Positions 4,399-5,713 of a stretch of DNA of 5,713 nt are shown piece after piece (the stretch's first letter is position 1; each line of letters begins with the position of its first letter). A program made the translations under genes and the position numbers. Source of the DNA: Komagataeibacter kakiaceti JCM 25156 (GTDB lineage Bacteria; Pseudomonadota; Alphaproteobacteria; Acetobacterales; Acetobacteraceae); contig NZ_BAIO01000128.1 in assembly GCF_000613305.1 (NCBI RefSeq), positions 1 through 5,713 of the forward strand, written 5' to 3'. The notes beneath the pieces were generated by a model. It was not told where the DNA came from and made no database searches. It was given only the letters and a program-made list of their open reading frames with translations.

Positions 4399-4407
4399 TG
4401 TGGATAA
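4399..4407 (-). other. DnaA-box-like match (TTATCCACA on the minus strand)
   Basis: TGTGGATAA at 4399-4407 is, on the minus strand, TTATCCACA, an exact match to the E. coli consensus DnaA box. Weaker relatives lie nearby: CTGTCCACA (4361-4369, two mismatches) and TTATCC at 4339-4344. All fall within 70 bases in the gene-free gap after the HlyD-family gene. Whether DnaA binds is unknown, and single matches occur by chance. Confidence 0.3.
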
Positions 4408-4417
4408 GCGGGGGGTG

Positions 4418-5368
4418 TTAGCGGTGCCCCACCAGATGCTGGATGTCGTCGCCCACATGGTGCAGCGCATCGCGGATGGACATATGGCGGCGGTTGCCTG
4501 CCGCCGAGACCACGGTAACCGTGGTGGTCATGCCCGCGGCCAGCACCAGATCGGGGGGCACCCTGTCGATATGGACGCGCACCGGAATGCGCTGCGCCAG
4601 CCGCACCCATGTATAGACCGGGTCCACCGCGGGCAGCCCCTGGGTTGACGTGGCGGCGTTATTGCTGGCGATGCCCCGGGTAATGCTTTCCACATGGCCG
4701 AACAGCGGTTCATGGAACCCCATGAGATCCAGCCGCACGGGATCACCGACTTTGATGGCGTGGATTTTCGTTTCCTCGAAATATCCGTCCACCCAGTAGG
4801 AATCCGTATCGATGATCTGGATATTGACCTGCCCCGCATTGGCGTAATCGCCCGAACGCATGGTCAGGTTGGTGACATAGCCGTTGATCGAACTGCGCAC
4901 CTCGGTCCGTTCAAGGTTGATGCGCGCCTGCCGCAGGTCGGCCAGTGCCGCAGCGTACTGCGCTTCCGCCTGCTCGGCCACGGCCTCGAACTGCTGTTTT
5001 TCCTCGCCCGATACCGCAACGCCCGCAATCTGCTGGCGGCGTTCGTACTGTGATGTCTTGAACTCCAGATCCGCCCGGCGTTCATTCACGGCGGCGGTGG
5101 CGATGTCCACCTTTACCCGGAAATCGAACGGATCAATCACGTACAGGATGTCGCCCTTATGGACGAACTGGTTATCCTGCACGTTCACGGCGTTGATCTG
5201 CCCGGAAACGCGCGGCGCGATATTGGCCACCTGCGCGCGGACCTGCCCGTTCCGCGTCCAGGGGGAGGCGGTGTAGTAATCCCACAGCACGACAGCCACG
5301 ATCATCGCGACAAGCAGGATGACCAGGGTGATGGCCACACGGACCAGACGGTTTGCATAAGCGAACAA
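4418..5368 (-). CDS. HlyD/AaeA-type membrane fusion protein of an efflux pump
   Basis: This 316-residue periplasmic adaptor links an inner-membrane transporter to an outer-membrane channel. The order is typical: one N-terminal membrane anchor (residues 11-29, VAITLVILLVAMIVAVVLW); YYTASPWTRNG; the first lipoyl half-motif (about 42-80, IAPRVSGQINAVNVQDNQFV then KGDILYVIDP); a helical hairpin (about 83-155) rich in Ala, Glu and Gln; the second lipoyl half (EVRSSINGYVTNLTMRSGDY); and a beta-barrel region (188-290) with the SYWVDGYFEETKI and LAQRIPVRVHID signatures of the AaeA/FusE branch. Substrates of that branch are aromatic carboxylates or fusaric acid; the substrate here is unproven. The start is TTG at 5368, 12 bases after the DUF1656 stop, with a weak AAAGA ribosome-binding site; the frame is closed upstream by that same stop. 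It is the last gene of the visible operon. No outer-membrane factor follows. Confidence 0.92.
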   Translation of the reverse strand: MFAYANRLVRVAITLVILLVAMIVAVVLWDYYTASPWTRNGQVRAQVANIAPRVSGQINAVNVQDNQFVHKGDILYVIDPFDFRVKVDIATAAVNERRADLEFKTSQYERRQQIAGVAVSGEEKQQFEAVAEQAEAQYAAALADLRQARINLERTEVRSSINGYVTNLTMRSGDYANAGQVNIQIIDTDSYWVDGYFEETKIHAIKVGDPVRLDLMGFHEPLFGHVESITRGIASNNAATSTQGLPAVDPVYTWVRLAQRIPVRVHIDRVPPDLVLAAGMTTTVTVVSAAGNRRHMSIRDALHHVGDDIQHLVGHR

Positions 5369-5380
5369 GTCAGTATTCTT

Positions 5381-5575
5381 TCACAGGATCAGTGTGTACA
5401 GACCAACAAGGCAGATCAGCAGCCCGAACTGCGCCAGCGGCGGGTTCCAGATGAACCGCCACAGCCCGAGCCAGGACAGCACGGCCCGCAGCACAAGCAG
5501 CGTGCACAGCGCCAGCCCCAGATTCATGACAAAGGCGGACACCAGCACGCCCTCCACATCGACAACCTGCCGCAT
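5381..5575 (-). CDS. DUF1656 (AaeX-like) small inner-membrane protein
   Basis: This is a 64-residue protein with two membrane segments (about 12-36 and 46-64) joined by a short loop, WRFIWNPPLAQFG. The Trp-Asn-Pro-Pro-Leu stretch between the helices and the start near 'VDVEGVLVSAF' are what I expect for DUF1656, the small protein encoded with AaeA/AaeB-type and fusaric-acid-type pumps. The start at 5575 is set by the 1-base overlap (TGATG) with the upstream FUSC stop codon; a longer frame extending to 5638 reads over the FUSC gene and lacks support. It probably assists or stabilises the FUSC transporter, but its biochemical role is not known in the family. Translational coupling on both sides suggests fixed stoichiometry with its neighbours. 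Confidence 0.9.
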   Translation of the reverse strand: MRQVVDVEGVLVSAFVMNLGLALCTLLVLRAVLSWLGLWRFIWNPPLAQFGLLICLVGLYTLIL

Positions 5576-5713
5576 CAGCCCGCTTTCCGTCCGTGGATGA
5601 GACCGTAATGCCGCATGTGCGGCCGGGCCGCATGCCATGCGCGCTGCACCGCGTTCAGCCCCGCCAGCAGGTTCAGGGCCGCGTACTGCGTCTGCGCGGG
5701 CAGGTGCCGCGTG
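5575..5713 (-). CDS. C-terminal end of a FUSC-family (AaeB/fusaric acid resistance) transporter
   Basis: Only the last 45 residues are in the window; the gene continues beyond base 5713. The visible tail starts TRHLPAQTQYAALNLLAGLN and ends in a basic stretch HGRKAG, with no complete membrane segment. Sequence alone would not identify it. The call comes from position: it is the first visible gene of a leftward operon with DUF1656 and an AaeA-type fusion protein, where the third member is regularly a FUSC-family inner-membrane protein of about 650-700 residues, and the cytosolic C-terminal helix look fits. Its stop TGA at 5575-5577 overlaps the DUF1656 start by one base. Confidence 0.68.
   Translation of the reverse strand, partial: TRHLPAQTQYAALNLLAGLNAVQRAWHAARPHMRHYGLIHGRKAG

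Noticed and set aside
4694..5608. Several plus-strand frames opposite the efflux operon
   Set aside because: Antisense shadows of the HlyD and DUF1656 genes, whose motifs and membrane segments are clear.
1..5713. CRISPR array, tRNA, rRNA or insertion sequence
   Set aside because: No regularly spaced direct repeats with unique spacers, no cloverleaf or rRNA-like segments, and no transposase motif or terminal inverted repeats with target duplications were seen.

Overview
The window looks like chromosomal DNA of an acetic acid bacterium (Acetobacteraceae), most likely the Komagataeibacter/Gluconacetobacter group. This is an inference from high-GC coding sequence with AT-rich intergenic gaps, small lineage-type hypothetical proteins, and a recurrent intergenic double-hairpin element (cores GAAGCTTTTT/AAAAAGCTTC and GCCGCCTTTTT/AAAAAGGCGGC). 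I associate that element with this group from memory and could not search it.

Layout, left to right. (1) The 3' end of an unidentified protein gene (+, 1-372), followed by a long hairpin and a gene-poor stretch with a half-size relative of the repeat. (2) A small DUF2171/PRC-barrel-like gene (+, 695-925). (3) A small lipoprotein gene (-, 1202-1426) flanked on both sides by full copies of the repeat. (4) A short DNA-binding protein gene (-, 1806-2116) with a helix-turn-helix and a four-cysteine zinc ribbon. Its reading frame is broken by one missing base, so ordinary ORF calling misses it. (5) Divergent from it, a small acidic hypothetical gene (+, 2233-2484); the 116 bp between the two starts holds repeated TGTGTAT/ATACACA-type motifs. 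(6) A cytidine-deaminase-fold nucleoside deaminase (+, 2590-3102), convergent with (7) a secreted protein of unknown function (-, 3213-3722); a half-copy of the repeat lies between them. (8) A small very basic putative protein (+, 3919-4134), then another full repeat. (9) At the right end, a leftward operon for an aromatic-acid/fusaric-acid type efflux pump: the end of a FUSC-family protein, a DUF1656 (AaeX-like) protein, and an HlyD/AaeA-type membrane fusion protein.

Only the efflux operon is a clear functional unit: FUSC transporter, small DUF1656 membrane protein and periplasmic adaptor are translationally linked (1-nt overlap, then a 12-nt gap). The other genes are mostly single units separated by hairpins. 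I found no convincing novel multi-gene system. The most informative observations are the frame-broken HTH/zinc-ribbon gene with its patterned divergent promoter, the multi-copy double-hairpin element and the false ORFs it creates, a 14-bp palindrome in a second divergent promoter, and a DnaA-box-like match downstream of the efflux operon.
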